64,000 nucleotides of DNA from Nocardioides soli (GCF_014191495.1 NZ_JACHWR010000002.1:744001-808000), one strand, 5' to 3'; shown: positions 50,341-58,841, counted from the first letter of the stretch. A program made the numbers and translations. Notes: generated by a model not told the origin, from the sequence alone.

Positions 50341-50916
50341 ATGGCCGAAGTTGCACCGCCAGCGCGGGACGCGCAGGTGTCGCGGCTGCTAGCAGCCGCG
50401 GAAGCGCTCTTCTACGCACGCGGTGTCCAGGCGGTCGGCATGGACGAGATTCGCGCCGGAAGCGGGATCTCGCTGAAACGGATCTACCAGCTGTTCCGCA
50501 CCAAGAGCGACCTGCTCCTCGCTGTACTTGAACGACGAGACACCCGTTGGCGAGAAGACCTCGAGACCTTCGTCGACCGAGCGCCTGACGCGGAACGGGT
50601 CTCCGCGATCTTCGACTGGCTCCACGACTGGTTCCAAGCGCCCGGGTTTCACGGATGCGCCTGGATCAACACCTTCGGCGAGCTCGGTGGCACGGACGCC
50701 GCCGTCGTGGAATCCGTACAAGCGCACAAACGCGCCTTCCACGCGTTCGTCACCAGGGCCGCCGTCGAGAGCGGTTACCCCACCGCAGTCGCGCCAGCGC
50801 TCTGCCTGCTCGCTGAGGGCGCCATCGTCAACGCGAGCATCAACGGGGACCCTGCGCAGGCCCTGGTGGCCAAGGAAGCCGCAGCGCTGCTGCGATCGAG
50901 GTCCGACCGCCACTGA
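50341..50916 (+). CDS. TetR family transcriptional regulator
   Basis: A 191-residue TetR regulator. The N-terminal helix-turn-helix spans about residues 12-55, with LLAAAEALFYARGVQAVGMDEIRAGSGISLKRIYQLFRTKSDLL as its span (only the order matters here: FYARG, ISLKRIYQLF). The C-terminal ligand domain is helical with HGCAWINTFGELGG. It most likely represses itself and the divergent DUF1348 gene through the twin palindromes. Codon use is a little less GC-biased than neighbours. Confidence 0.9.
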   Translation: MAEVAPPARDAQVSRLLAAAEALFYARGVQAVGMDEIRAGSGISLKRIYQLFRTKSDLLLAVLERRDTRWREDLETFVDRAPDAERVSAIFDWLHDWFQAPGFHGCAWINTFGELGGTDAAVVESVQAHKRAFHAFVTRAAVESGYPTAVAPALCLLAEGAIVNASINGDPAQALVAKEAAALLRSRSDRH

Positions 50917-51108
50917 GCCGGTCACGGTGTCGCGGTCGAAACAGGAACGATGTTGCCGACCGGACTCCCCGGAGTCCGAGACCTGCCCGACGAGGTCCGC
51001 TCCTAGGTCGGGTTGCGGCACCGGGAGCTCTACGCAACGATTCGCAGAGGTCAGCCCGACCCAGGCTGTCACGGTTCGATATCGACCGACAGGACCGGAG
51101 CAATGACA

Positions 51109-51152
51109 AACGCGCAGGTCAGGAGTCGATTCGGCGCGCTGACCTGCGCGTT
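51109..51152 (-). terminator. Hairpin terminator after tRNA-Arg
   Basis: aacgcgcaggtcag (51109-51122) and its exact complement (51139-51152) form a perfect 14-bp stem with a 16-base loop, nine bases past the 3' end of the tRNA on the minus strand. The 190 bases to its left, up to the TetR gene, show nothing recognisable. Confidence 0.7.
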
Positions 51153-51160
51153 GGTGGTCG

Positions 51161-51233
51161 TGCCCCAGGTAGGAGTCGAACCTACGACCTTTCGCTTAGG
51201 AGGCGGCTGCTCTATCCACTGAGCTACTGGGGC
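51161..51233 (-). tRNA. tRNA-Arg (CCT), with a weakened anticodon stem
   Basis: A 73-base cloverleaf on the minus strand. Acceptor GCCCCAG/CTGGGGC and T-arm GTAGG-TTCGACT-CCTAC are perfect, and the D-arm is normal. The loop CTCCTAA has anticodon CCT. The anticodon stem GCCGC/GCGAA pairs only three of five positions, with C-A and G-A mismatches at the outer end. No CCA encoded. Confidence 0.88.
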
Positions 51234-51402
51234 GTGCCCGGGCATCGTAGTCGCGTGGCTCGGGGCCGCACGACACCGCCCACCCGGGTCGGATCGACCG
51301 CCGGTTTGGCCGACGACCGGCGTCACAGGGACAATTAAGGATCGCCGTCTAGGCTCATCGAGGCCGCCGAGCGGCTCCGAGTCCCCGACCGAAGGCTGAT
51401 AG

Positions 51403-52704
51403 ATGTCCGACGCTGAGCTCGACGGTACCCCGTCCGAGTCCGGCGCTGCCACCCCGGCCACCCCCTCCGGTCCGAAGCGACGGGGCAAGGTCAAGCGGCG
51501 GCACACGGTCGGCAAGGTCGTCCTCGCCACCGTGGTCGTGCTCGGCCTCGCGACCGGCCTCGGGGTGGTCTATCTCTACCGCCACCTCAACGGCAACCTG
51601 GAGGTCCTCGACCCCAGTGCGCAGCTCTCCGACCGCCCCGACAAGGTCGACGTCGAGGGCCCTCGCGAGCCCCTGAACGTGCTGGTGATGGGCTCCGACA
51701 CCCGGGACGGCGCGGGCAACAACATCGACGGCCTCACCGGCGGCGGCGAGCGGTCGGACACCACGATCCTCTTCCACCTCTCGGCCGACCGCGAGCGCGC
51801 CTACGGCATCAGCATCCCGCGCGACCTGCTCGTGCAGCGGCCGGAGTGCACGAGGGAGAACGGCGACTCGATCCCCGGCAGCAGCAGCGCGATGTGGAAC
51901 GAGGCCTTCGCGCTCGGCGGCCCCGCCTGCACGATCCAGCAGTTCGAGCAGATCACCGGCATCCGTCTCGACCACTTCGTGAAGGTCGACTTCGAGGGCT
52001 TCCGGGGCATGGTCGACGCGATCGGCGGAGTCGAGATGTGCATCCCCGAGGACATCGACGACCCGGCGCACGGCATCCACATCCCCGCCGGCACCCGCAA
52101 GCTGCACGGCAACGAGGCGCTCAACTACGTGCGGGAGCGGTACGTCGTGGGCGACGGCTCCGACATCGGCCGGATGAAGCGGCAGCAGGCGTTCATCGCC
52201 TCGATGGCCCACCAGGTGGTCACCGCCGGCACGCTGGCCCGCCCCGACCGGCTGGTGCGCTTCCTGGACTCCGCGACCAAGTCGCTCACCGTCGACCCCG
52301 GCCTCGAGAACGTCATCAAGATCGCCGAGCTGGGCAACCAGTTCAAGGGGATCGGCCTGGACAACATCCAGTTCATCACCATCCCGATCATCACCGCGCC
52401 CAGCGACCCCAACCGGCTCGCGTGGAAGCAGCCCGAGGCCGACCAGGTCTGGAAGAAGATCCGCAAGGACGAGCCGCTGACCAAGCGCCTCTCCGACGGC
52501 GTGATCAGCGCCGGCAGCGTGCCCGGCGGCAAGACGCCGTCGCCCTCCGACTCCCCGTCGAGCAGCCCGTCGGACTCGCCGTCGAGCTCGCCCTCGGACA
52601 CCCCGAGCAGCCCCTCGGACTCGCCGTCGACCGGCAGTCCGTCGTCGACGCCCGAGGACGAGGCCAGCCGGCAGGCGCTCGCCAACGCCGGCCTGTGCGT
52701 GTGA
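51403..52704 (+). CDS. LytR-CpsA-Psr (LCP) family cell-wall glycopolymer ligase
   Basis: A 433-residue membrane-anchored LCP protein that attaches glycopolymers to peptidoglycan from lipid carriers. One TM segment (about residues 34-55, VVLATVVVLGLATGLGVVYLY) follows a basic cytoplasmic tail. The LCP domain shows LNVLVMGSDTRDG, ERSDTTILFHLSADRERAYGISIPRDLLV and GGVEMCIPEDIDD, then GNEALNYVRERYV. The C-terminal tail (about 380-415) is a Ser/Pro/Asp repeat, probably wall-spanning. GAAGG lies before ATG 51403. Confidence 0.92.
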   Translation: MSDAELDGTPSESGAATPATPSGPKRRGKVKRRHTVGKVVLATVVVLGLATGLGVVYLYRHLNGNLEVLDPSAQLSDRPDKVDVEGPREPLNVLVMGSDTRDGAGNNIDGLTGGGERSDTTILFHLSADRERAYGISIPRDLLVQRPECTRENGDSIPGSSSAMWNEAFALGGPACTIQQFEQITGIRLDHFVKVDFEGFRGMVDAIGGVEMCIPEDIDDPAHGIHIPAGTRKLHGNEALNYVRERYVVGDGSDIGRMKRQQAFIASMAHQVVTAGTLARPDRLVRFLDSATKSLTVDPGLENVIKIAELGNQFKGIGLDNIQFITIPIITAPSDPNRLAWKQPEADQVWKKIRKDEPLTKRLSDGVISAGSVPGGKTPSPSDSPSSSPSDSPSSSPSDTPSSPSDSPSTGSPSSTPEDEASRQALANAGLCV

Positions 52705-52714
52705 GGCGACGCGG

Positions 52715-52921
52715 GTGAGCGAGCAGCAGCCGACGGAGCCGGACACCCAGCCGGACACCGAGCGGGACGCCGAGTGGCGGCGCCGCCGGCGGCGCGCCGA
52801 GATCTTCGGCGACGTGCTGCCCGAGACCACGAACGACGAGCGCGACCCGGCCCGGCCCGACCGGGAGCCGGCCGGGGACCGGTGGCTGCGGGAGCAGGTG
52901 CCCCCGCACCACGGTTCCTGA
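52715..52921 (+). CDS. Small highly charged hypothetical protein
   Basis: A 68-residue protein, EQQPTEPDTQPDTERDAEWRRRRRRAEIF in its first half (acidic, then a run of arginines) and DRWLREQVPPHH near the end. I know it only as a small actinobacterial protein found after LCP or similar genes; function unknown. GTG 52715 starts ten bases after the LCP stop. Its last codons and stop lie inside the first copy of the repeat at 52913. Confidence 0.65.
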   Translation: MSEQQPTEPDTQPDTERDAEWRRRRRRAEIFGDVLPETTNDERDPARPDREPAGDRWLREQVPPHHGS

Positions 52922-52991
52922 GGAGGTTGCGCTAGCAACCGTCTCGAAGGGTGGTTCCTGAGGAGGTTGCGCTAGCAACCGTCTCGAAGGG
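52913..52991. repeat. Tandem pair of a 39-bp palindromic repeat
   Basis: Two identical 39-base units, at 52913-52951 and 52953-52991, with a one-base spacer. Each holds the hairpin ggttgc-gcta-gcaacc within 'gaggttgc...gtctcgaaggg'. This is the same general style as the element at 2215-2318. The first unit supplies the stop codon of the small gene at 52715. Confidence 0.8.
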
Positions 52992-53006
52992 CGGTCAGTA
53001 GGCGGC

Positions 53007-53384
53007 TCAGGCCCCCGGCGTCGGGCGGCCCTGCTGTGCGGCGAGCAGGTCGCGGATCTCCTCCAGGAGCTGGACGTCCTCGGGCGTCCCGGGCTCCTCG
53101 CTCGGGAAGTACTTCTCCTTGGCCTTCGTGTAGGGCAGCACGATCGCGAAGTAGACGATCGCGGCCATGATCACGAAGGCCACCACGGCGGTGAGCCAGT
53201 CGCCGATCCCGATGCCGTTCCAGTTGTAGGACGAGAAGTTCGGCGTCCCGCCGATCTTGCCGATCAGGTCCATGATCAGCTCGACAGTCGCCTTGACTAC
53301 CGCGGCGAAGGCGGCGGCCATGATGAACGCGACCGCGAGCTCGACCAGGTTGCCCCGCAGGATGAAGTTCTTGAATCCGGTCAT
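53007..53384 (-). CDS. mscL: Large-conductance mechanosensitive channel MscL
   Basis: A 125-residue pentameric channel that opens under membrane tension to relieve osmotic down-shock. FKNFILRGNLVELAVAFIMAAAFAAVVK covers the S1 helix and TM1 pore-lining segment; TM2 is VVAFVIMAAIVYFAIVLPYTKAKEK, and the C-terminal helix EEIRDLLAAQQ forms the cytoplasmic bundle. The periplasmic loop is short. Length is typical. Downstream of the SAF gene on the same strand. Confidence 0.95.
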   Translation of the reverse strand: MTGFKNFILRGNLVELAVAFIMAAAFAAVVKATVELIMDLIGKIGGTPNFSSYNWNGIGIGDWLTAVVAFVIMAAIVYFAIVLPYTKAKEKYFPSEEPGTPEDVQLLEEIRDLLAAQQGRPTPGA

Positions 53385-53393
53385 GGCCCGACG

Positions 53394-54023
53394 CTAATGG
53401 GCGAAGGCGATGGTGAGGAAGGTCCGCACCGACGCGTCCGCGATGCGGGCGACGTCGCCGGGCGCGGTGCCGACCACGACGAGCCGGCCGGTCAGGCTGG
53501 TGGCACCGGCCTCGTCGGGGGTGCCGGGCAGGGCCAGCACCGGCACCGACTCGGCGACCACGGCCGCCGGCCCGCCCTCCGGGTCGGCGGAGACCAGGTC
53601 GATCCGGTCGCCGACCCGCAGCAGCGCGGCGGTCCCGGCGTCCGGGAGCCGCACCGGTACGGCGACCAGACCGGGGTAGCCATCGGTGAGGGCCGGGCCG
53701 ACCAGGCGTACGTCGGTCACCGGCTCGCCCGCCCGCAGCGGCGCCGCCAGCGTGCCACCGACGGGCTCGGCGGCGAGCCCCTCGGGTGCCGAGTCGGGCG
53801 CGAACTCCGCGCGGCGCACGTCCCCGGCGCTCAGCACCGTGCCGGACGGCAGGTCGCGGGCGGCCACGGTCACCGTCACCCGCGGGGGCGGCCCGGCCGC
53901 GGTGGCATGCAGGCCGGCGGCGACGGCGACCGCCGTCAGCAGCGCGGCGAGCAGTCGCCGGCGCGCGAGCAGCGTGCGGCGCAGAGTTCGGCGTACGACG
54001 GCGAGACGGTCACGGACGGACAT
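53394..54023 (-). CDS. SAF-domain protein (CpaB/RcpC-like)
   Basis: A 209-residue protein. A basic N-terminus and one TM/signal segment (about residues 22-44, LLAALLTAVAVAAGLHATAAG) precede a SAF domain with VTVAARDLPSGTVLSAGDVRRAEF and LRAGEPVTDVRLV. Such proteins resemble Flp-pilus CpaB, although no pilus genes are nearby. The C-terminal half (ALLRVGDRIDLVSADP...VVVGTAPGDVARIA) fits the second CpaB region. It is conserved next to mscL in related genomes as far as I recall. Confidence 0.85.
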   Translation of the reverse strand: MSVRDRLAVVRRTLRRTLLARRRLLAALLTAVAVAAGLHATAAGPPPRVTVTVAARDLPSGTVLSAGDVRRAEFAPDSAPEGLAAEPVGGTLAAPLRAGEPVTDVRLVGPALTDGYPGLVAVPVRLPDAGTAALLRVGDRIDLVSADPEGGPAAVVAESVPVLALPGTPDEAGATSLTGRLVVVGTAPGDVARIADASVRTFLTIAFAH

Positions 54024-54088
54024 GCCGCGACGCTAGGAGAACGAGCCGGGTTCGCGCTCCGGCTCTCCACAGGGCCCGGCCCGGGCTC

Positions 54089-54249
54089 AGCCTCGATCCA
54101 CCGATTTGCGGCGTCGCGAGCGTCGCCAGGCGGGTGTGCTGGCCAGGCGCCGGCGCGAGCGTCGTACTGGTTGTCCGTTGAGCGTCGGTAACGCAGCCAG
54201 CGCGCCCGAATGGTGGCGCGCAGCAGGCGGAAATCGGTGGATCGAGGCT
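54089..54249. repeat. 161-bp element with perfect 19-bp inverted ends
   Basis: agcctcgatccaccgattt (54089-54107) and its exact complement (54231-54249) bracket 123 bases with no gene. Within it cgcgagcgtcg occurs twice and gccagcgcgcc/ggcgcgcagc near-complements suggest more folding. Its right end provides the stop codon region of the fmdB gene. It looks like a small non-autonomous inverted-repeat element. Confidence 0.7.
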
Positions 54250-54554
54250 CAGTCGGAGGACGCCGCGGCGGCGGTCGCCGCTGGCTTCGACTCGCTCTTG
54301 GTCTCGGTCTTCGTGCTCGAGGAGTCCGACGTCGACGAGTCGGACTTCGAGGAGCCGCCGTCGGTGGCGGACCCGCCGGAGCGGCTGTCGGTGCGGTAGA
54401 AGCCCGAGCCCTTGAAGACGACGCCGACGGCGTTGAAGAGCTTGCGCAGCTTGCCCTGGCACTCCGGGCACGTGGTCAGCGCGTCGTCGGAGAAGCTCTG
54501 GAACTGCTCGAAGGCATGGCCGCACTCGGTGCAGGCGTACTGATAGGTCGGCAC
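54249..54554 (-). CDS. FmdB-family zinc ribbon protein
   Basis: A 101-residue protein. PTYQYACTECGHAFEQFQSF and TTCPECQGKLRKLF give the CxxC...CxxC zinc ribbon of the FmdB/CxxC_CXXC_SSSS family, followed by VVFKGSGFYRTDSRS and a low-complexity Ser/Asp/Lys tail typical of the family. Role unclear; probably regulatory or DNA/RNA binding. GTG 54554 starts the conserved domain. The stop overlaps the end of the inverted-repeat element at 54089-54249, which may have altered the tail. Confidence 0.9.
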   Translation of the reverse strand: MPTYQYACTECGHAFEQFQSFSDDALTTCPECQGKLRKLFNAVGVVFKGSGFYRTDSRSGGSATDGGSSKSDSSTSDSSSTKTETKSESKPAATAAAASSD

Positions 54555-54628
54555 GGTTCTCCTTCTCGGACGGCCCCGGGCTGGCACTCGGCACTGACGA
54601 GTGCCAAGAGTACCCGAGACCTCCAGCG

Positions 54629-55207
54629 TCAGCCGCGCAGCCGCACGATTCCCGCCGGGCTCGCGGCGTGGGTCACCCGGCGGTCGTGCGGCTCGGCCGG
54701 CACGGCGACCCCGACCTCCTCGTCGTAGAGCAGCACGCAGGTGAAGGTGCCGACGGGGACCCGGCCCAGCGCCCGGTCGTAGGAGCCGCCCCCGCGACCG
54801 AGCCGGAGCCCGTCCGCGGCGACCGCCAGCCCCGGCACGAGCACCGCGTCGGCGGTGCCGACCGACTCGGGTCCGAGTCGCCGCCCGGCCGGCTCGAGCA
54901 GGCCGAAGCGCGCGGGGAGCAGCGAGTCCGGACCGTCGTACGCCGCCCAGTCGAGGTCGCCGTCGGGCAGCAGCACCGGCAGCACCACCCGCTTGCCGGC
55001 GGCGCGCAGCCCGTCGAGGAGCGGGCCGGTGCCGGGCTCGCCGTCGATCGAGACGTACGCCGCGACCGTCGCCGCCCGGCGTACCTCCGGTGCCCCGAGC
55101 AGGTGCGCCGCGATGGCGTGCGCGTCGGCGACCACGTCGACCAGCGGGCGGCGGCCGCGGGCGGTGAGCAGCCGGTCCCGGACGGCCAGCTTGGCCGGAG
55201 ATTGCAT
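54629..55207 (-). CDS. 5-formyltetrahydrofolate cyclo-ligase
   Basis: A 192-residue enzyme converting 5-formyl-THF to 5,10-methenyl-THF with ATP. The family motif GRGGGSYDRALGR lies near residue 140, preceded by VLVPGLAVAADGLRLG; the N-terminal VAAYVSIDGEPGTGPLLDGLRAAGKRVVLPV is the substrate/ATP part. ATG 55207 begins MQSPAKLAVRD; GTG 55216 is an alternative. It is divergent from the UDP-glucose pyrophosphorylase gene, with only 26 bases between. Confidence 0.9.
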   Translation of the reverse strand: MQSPAKLAVRDRLLTARGRRPLVDVVADAHAIAAHLLGAPEVRRAATVAAYVSIDGEPGTGPLLDGLRAAGKRVVLPVLLPDGDLDWAAYDGPDSLLPARFGLLEPAGRRLGPESVGTADAVLVPGLAVAADGLRLGRGGGSYDRALGRVPVGTFTCVLLYDEEVGVAVPAEPHDRRVTHAASPAGIVRLRG

Positions 55208-55233
55208 GTGCCTCACCAGGGAAGCCTACGATC

Positions 55234-56628
55234 GTGAGTATGGGTTCTGCTGGCCTCCAGAGGGCACGCGAGAAGATGTCCGCCGCGGGCATCGACGAGA
55301 TCGCGATCGAGACCTTCGCCCACTACTACCGGCTCCTCGAGCACGGTGAGACGGGGATGATCCCCGAGGCGTCGATCGACCCCGTCGACATCGACGCGCT
55401 GGCCGACGTCGAGGTGTCCGACGAGGACGGCGCGGCCGCGGTGCGGGCGACGGCGGTGATCAAGCTCAACGGCGGCCTCGGCACCTCGATGGGCATGGAC
55501 CGGGCCAAGTCGCTGCTGTGCGTGCGGCGCGGGCTGTCCTTCCTCGACATCATCGCCCGGCAGATCCTGCACCTGCGGCGCGACTACGACGCGACGCTGC
55601 CGCTGATCTTCATGAACAGCTTCCGCACCTCCGCCGACACGATGGCGGCGCTGGCGCGCTACGAGGACCTGCCGGTCGAGGGCCTGCCGCTGGAGTTCCT
55701 GCAGAACAAGGAGCCCAAGCTGCTCGCCAAGGACCTCAGTCCGGTCAGCTGGCCCAAGGACCCCGACCTCGAGTGGTGCCCGCCCGGCCACGGCGACCTC
55801 TACACCGCGCTGCGTGGCACCGGCCTGCTCGACCTGCTGATCGAGGCGGGCTACCGGTACGTGTTCGTCTCCAACTCCGACAACCTCGGTGCGGTGCCCG
55901 ACCCACTGGTCGCCGGCTGGTTCGCCACGAGCGGCGCGCCGTTCGCGATCGAGGCGGTCCGCCGTACGCCGTCCGACCGCAAGGGCGGCCACTTCGCCCG
56001 CCGCAAGTCCGACGGCCGCCTGGTGCTGCGCGAGACCGCCCAGACGCCGGCGGAGGACCGCAAGGCGCTCGCCGACCTCGACCGGCACCGCTTCTGCTCC
56101 ACCAACAACCTCTGGTTCGACCTGGTCGCGATGCAGAACGAGCTGGACCGCCGCGGCGGCATCCTCGGCCTGCCGCTGATCCGCAACGTCAAGCCGGTCG
56201 ACCCGAGTGACAAGTCCACGCCCGAGGTGATCCAGATCGAGACCGCCATGGGTGCGGCGATCGAGGTGTTCGAGGGCGCGGCGCTGATCGAGGTCGGGCG
56301 CGACCGGTTCGTGCCGGTCAAGACCACCAACGACCTGCTGGTGCTGCGCTCCGACGTCTACGACATCGGCCAGGACTTCGTGCTCGACCAGACCGTTCCC
56401 GACGTCCCCTTCGTCGACCTCGACGCGAGCTACTACCGGCTCGTCGGCGAGTTCGACAAGCGCTTCCCGGAGGGCGCGCCCTCGATGCGCAAGGCGCAGT
56501 CGCTGCGGGTGGCGGGGGACTGGACCTTCGGCCCCGGCGTCCAGGTCGTCGGCGACGTCGAGCTCGAGGCCGGCGCCGCCCAGCGCGTCCCGGCGGACGC
56601 CGTGCTGACCACCGGCTCGGATGCCTGA
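55234..56628 (+). CDS. UTP-glucose-1-phosphate uridylyltransferase (eukaryotic-like UGPase)
   Basis: A 464-residue nucleotidyltransferase making UDP-glucose. VIKLNGGLGTSMGMDRAKSLL is the nucleotide-binding loop; FLQNKEPKLL, WCPPGHGDLYTALRG and FVSNSDNLGA are the UGPase motifs, and a C-terminal left-handed helix region ends with VQVVGDVELEAG. It is the longer eukaryotic-like UGPase, not the short bacterial GalU. GTG 55234 has GGGAAG nine bases upstream; ATG 55240 is the alternative. It overlaps the next gene by eight bases. Confidence 0.92.
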   Translation: MSMGSAGLQRAREKMSAAGIDEIAIETFAHYYRLLEHGETGMIPEASIDPVDIDALADVEVSDEDGAAAVRATAVIKLNGGLGTSMGMDRAKSLLCVRRGLSFLDIIARQILHLRRDYDATLPLIFMNSFRTSADTMAALARYEDLPVEGLPLEFLQNKEPKLLAKDLSPVSWPKDPDLEWCPPGHGDLYTALRGTGLLDLLIEAGYRYVFVSNSDNLGAVPDPLVAGWFATSGAPFAIEAVRRTPSDRKGGHFARRKSDGRLVLRETAQTPAEDRKALADLDRHRFCSTNNLWFDLVAMQNELDRRGGILGLPLIRNVKPVDPSDKSTPEVIQIETAMGAAIEVFEGAALIEVGRDRFVPVKTTNDLLVLRSDVYDIGQDFVLDQTVPDVPFVDLDASYYRLVGEFDKRFPEGAPSMRKAQSLRVAGDWTFGPGVQVVGDVELEAGAAQRVPADAVLTTGSDA

Positions 56629-57874
56629 CCCGGCCGCGGGGGCGCACCCCGAGCTGCTCACCGTCGACGAGCACCGCGCGCGCATCCTGGAGGCGATCGA
56701 GCCGCTGCCCGACTTCCCGCAGCCGCTCATGGACGCCCTGGGCCTGGCCATCGCCGAGGACGTCGTCGCCGAGGTGGCGCTGCCGTCGTTCGACAACTCC
56801 GCGATGGACGGCTACGCCGTACGCCGCGAGGACGTCGTCGCGGCCACCGACGAGACGCCCGTGCACCTGCCCGTGGTCGGCGAGATCGGTGCGGGCCAGG
56901 GTGGCCTGCTGGCGCTGCCGCCCGGCACGGCCGCCAAGATCATGACCGGTGCGCCGGTGCCCGCCGGCGCCGACAGCGTCGTGCCCTACGAGTGGACCGA
57001 CCGCGGCGTCGCCCAGGTGCGCATCAGCGCGGCGCCGACGCTCGGGCAGCACATCCGGCCGATGGGCGACGACGTCGCCGTCGGCGACGTGCTGGTCTCC
57101 CAGGGCACGGTCCTGGGGCCGCGCCACCTCGGCCTGCTGGCCGCCGTCGGCCGGGCCACCGTGCGCTCCCGCCCGCGTCCGAGGGTGGTCGTGCTGTCCA
57201 CCGGATCCGAGCTCCGCGACCCCGGCACGCCGCTGGGCCGGGACTCGATCTACGACGGCAACTCCTATCTGCTGGCCGCGGCCGCGCGGCGGACGGGCGC
57301 GATCGCCTACCGGGTGGGGATCGTCCCCGACCAGCCGCATGCCTTCCTCGACGCGCTGCACGACCAGCTCGTGCGGGCCGACCTCGTCGTCACCAGTGGC
57401 GGCGTCTCGCAGGGCGACTACGACGTGGTCAAGGAGGCGCTCACCCCGCTGGGCACCGTGTGGTTCGGCGGGATCCGGATGCAGCCCGGCAAGCCGCAGG
57501 GCTTCGGCCACGTCGGAGACGACCGCACCCCGATCTTCACGCTGCCGGGCAACCCGGTGTCGTCGTACGTCTCCTTCGAGCAGTTCGTGCTGCCGGCGAT
57601 CCGCAAGCTGATGGGTCGCACGCCGTACGCGCGACCGACCGTGCCCGCGCGCCTCACCCACGCGATCGGCTCGCCCGCCGGGCGCCGGCAGCTGGTGCGG
57701 GCCGAGTACGGCGTCGACGCGGGCGCGGCGTACGCCACGCCGGTCGGTGGACACGGTTCCCACCTGATCGGCGATCTGGCATCGTCCAACGCGCTGGTCG
57801 TGGTGCCCGAGGACGTCACCTCGGTCGCCGCCGGCACGCAGGTGCAGGTGCTGAGGCTCGACGAGGAGTTCTGA
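56621..57874 (+). CDS. glp: Gephyrin-like molybdotransferase Glp (MoeA family)
   Basis: A 417-residue MoeA/gephyrin E-domain protein. It inserts molybdate into the pterin. FDNSAMDGYAVRREDV, GTAAKIMTGAPVPAGADSVVP, LSTGSELRDPG, YDGNSYLLAAAARRTGA, VVTSGGVSQGDYDVV and GGIRMQPGKPQGFG are the MoeA core. In corynebacteria the homologue Glp binds FtsZ and the membrane protein GlpR/SepX and links to cell division; the SepX gene is four genes downstream here, supporting the same pairing. Confidence 0.92.
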   Translation: MPDPAAGAHPELLTVDEHRARILEAIEPLPDFPQPLMDALGLAIAEDVVAEVALPSFDNSAMDGYAVRREDVVAATDETPVHLPVVGEIGAGQGGLLALPPGTAAKIMTGAPVPAGADSVVPYEWTDRGVAQVRISAAPTLGQHIRPMGDDVAVGDVLVSQGTVLGPRHLGLLAAVGRATVRSRPRPRVVVLSTGSELRDPGTPLGRDSIYDGNSYLLAAAARRTGAIAYRVGIVPDQPHAFLDALHDQLVRADLVVTSGGVSQGDYDVVKEALTPLGTVWFGGIRMQPGKPQGFGHVGDDRTPIFTLPGNPVSSYVSFEQFVLPAIRKLMGRTPYARPTVPARLTHAIGSPAGRRQLVRAEYGVDAGAAYATPVGGHGSHLIGDLASSNALVVVPEDVTSVAAGTQVQVLRLDEEF

Positions 57875-58350
57875 TGTCGGAACCGCGCTTGACGCACGTG
57901 GACGAGTCGGGCGCGGCCCGGATGGTCGACGTGTCGGGCAAGGCCGTCACCGCGCGCACCGCCTCGGCCTCGGGCCGGGTGCTGGTGTCGCCGGAGGTCG
58001 TCGCGCTGCTGCGCGGGGACGGCGTGCCGAAGGGCGACGCGCTCGCGGTCGCCCGGATCGCCGGCATCATGGGCGCCAAGCAGACGCCGTCGCTGGTGCC
58101 GCTGTGCCACCCGCTGTCGATCTCGGGGGTGACCGTCGACCTCTCCGTCGCCGACGACGCCGTCGAGATCGTCGCGACTGTGCGCACCAACGACCGCACC
58201 GGCGTCGAGATGGAGGCCCTGACCGCGGTGTCCGTGGCCGCGCTGACCGTCGTCGACATGGTCAAGGCAGTCGACAAGGGCGCCGTGATCACCGACGTGC
58301 GCGTCGAGACCAAGACCGGCGGCAAGTCGGGGGACTGGTCGCGGCCATGA
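57874..58350 (+). CDS. moaC: Cyclic pyranopterin monophosphate synthase MoaC
   Basis: A 158-residue MoaC, which makes cPMP in molybdenum-cofactor synthesis. LTHVDESGAARMVDVSGK at the N-terminus, GIMGAKQTPSLVPLCHPLSISGV with the catalytic-site CHP, and TGVEMEALTAVSVAALTVVDMVKAVDK, the active-site lysine segment, are all present. Start ATG 57874 overlaps the glp stop by one base (TGATG). Length is normal. Confidence 0.95.
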   Translation: MSEPRLTHVDESGAARMVDVSGKAVTARTASASGRVLVSPEVVALLRGDGVPKGDALAVARIAGIMGAKQTPSLVPLCHPLSISGVTVDLSVADDAVEIVATVRTNDRTGVEMEALTAVSVAALTVVDMVKAVDKGAVITDVRVETKTGGKSGDWSRP

Positions 58351-58841
58351 GCGGGCCGGACGAGTCGGCGCTGCCCGCCGCGGTGGTCGTGGCCTCCAAC
58401 CGGGCCGCGGCCGGTGTCTACGAGGACGCCACCGGGCCGCTGATCGTGGACTTCCTGCGCGAGCTGGGATTCGCGGTCGACGCCCCGGCCGTCGTACCCG
58501 ACGGCGAGCCGGTGGGCGCGGCGATCGCCGCCGCGGCCGGGGCCGGCGCGCGAGTGGTGCTCACCACTGGCGGCACCGGGCTCACCCCGACCGACCGCAC
58601 GCCGGAGGTCACCCGGGTGCTGTTGGACTTCGAGGCTCCGGGGATCGCCGAGGCGATCCGGGCGTACGGCGTCGCGAACGGCGTCCCGTCGGCGGTGCTC
58701 TCGCGTGGGCTGGCCGGCGTCGTCGGCCGGTGCCTGGTGGTGAACCTGCCCGGCTCGCGGGGTGGGGTGAAGGACGGGCTCGCGGTGCTCCGCCCGATGC
58801 TCGTGCACGCCGTGGAGCAGATTGCCGGAGGCGATCATTGA
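58347..58841 (+). CDS. mog: Molybdopterin adenylyltransferase MogA/MoaB-type
   Basis: A 164-residue MPT-binding-fold protein that adenylylates molybdopterin. VVLTTGGTGLTPTDRTPEVTR is the characteristic motif near residue 75, and LSRGLAGVVGRCLVVNLPGSRGGVKDGL the C-terminal one. It is coupled to moaC (ATGA overlap) and to the following GNAT gene (TTGA overlap). Assignment between MogA and MoaB is not decided by sequence alone. Confidence 0.92.
   Translation: MSGPDESALPAAVVVASNRAAAGVYEDATGPLIVDFLRELGFAVDAPAVVPDGEPVGAAIAAAAGAGARVVLTTGGTGLTPTDRTPEVTRVLLDFEAPGIAEAIRAYGVANGVPSAVLSRGLAGVVGRCLVVNLPGSRGGVKDGLAVLRPMLVHAVEQIAGGDH

Noticed and set aside
52550..52640. Minisatellite in the LCP gene
   Set aside because: The repeats encode an in-frame Ser-Pro-Asp-rich tail, common in wall-spanning regions of LCP proteins; nothing unusual beyond codon-level repetition.
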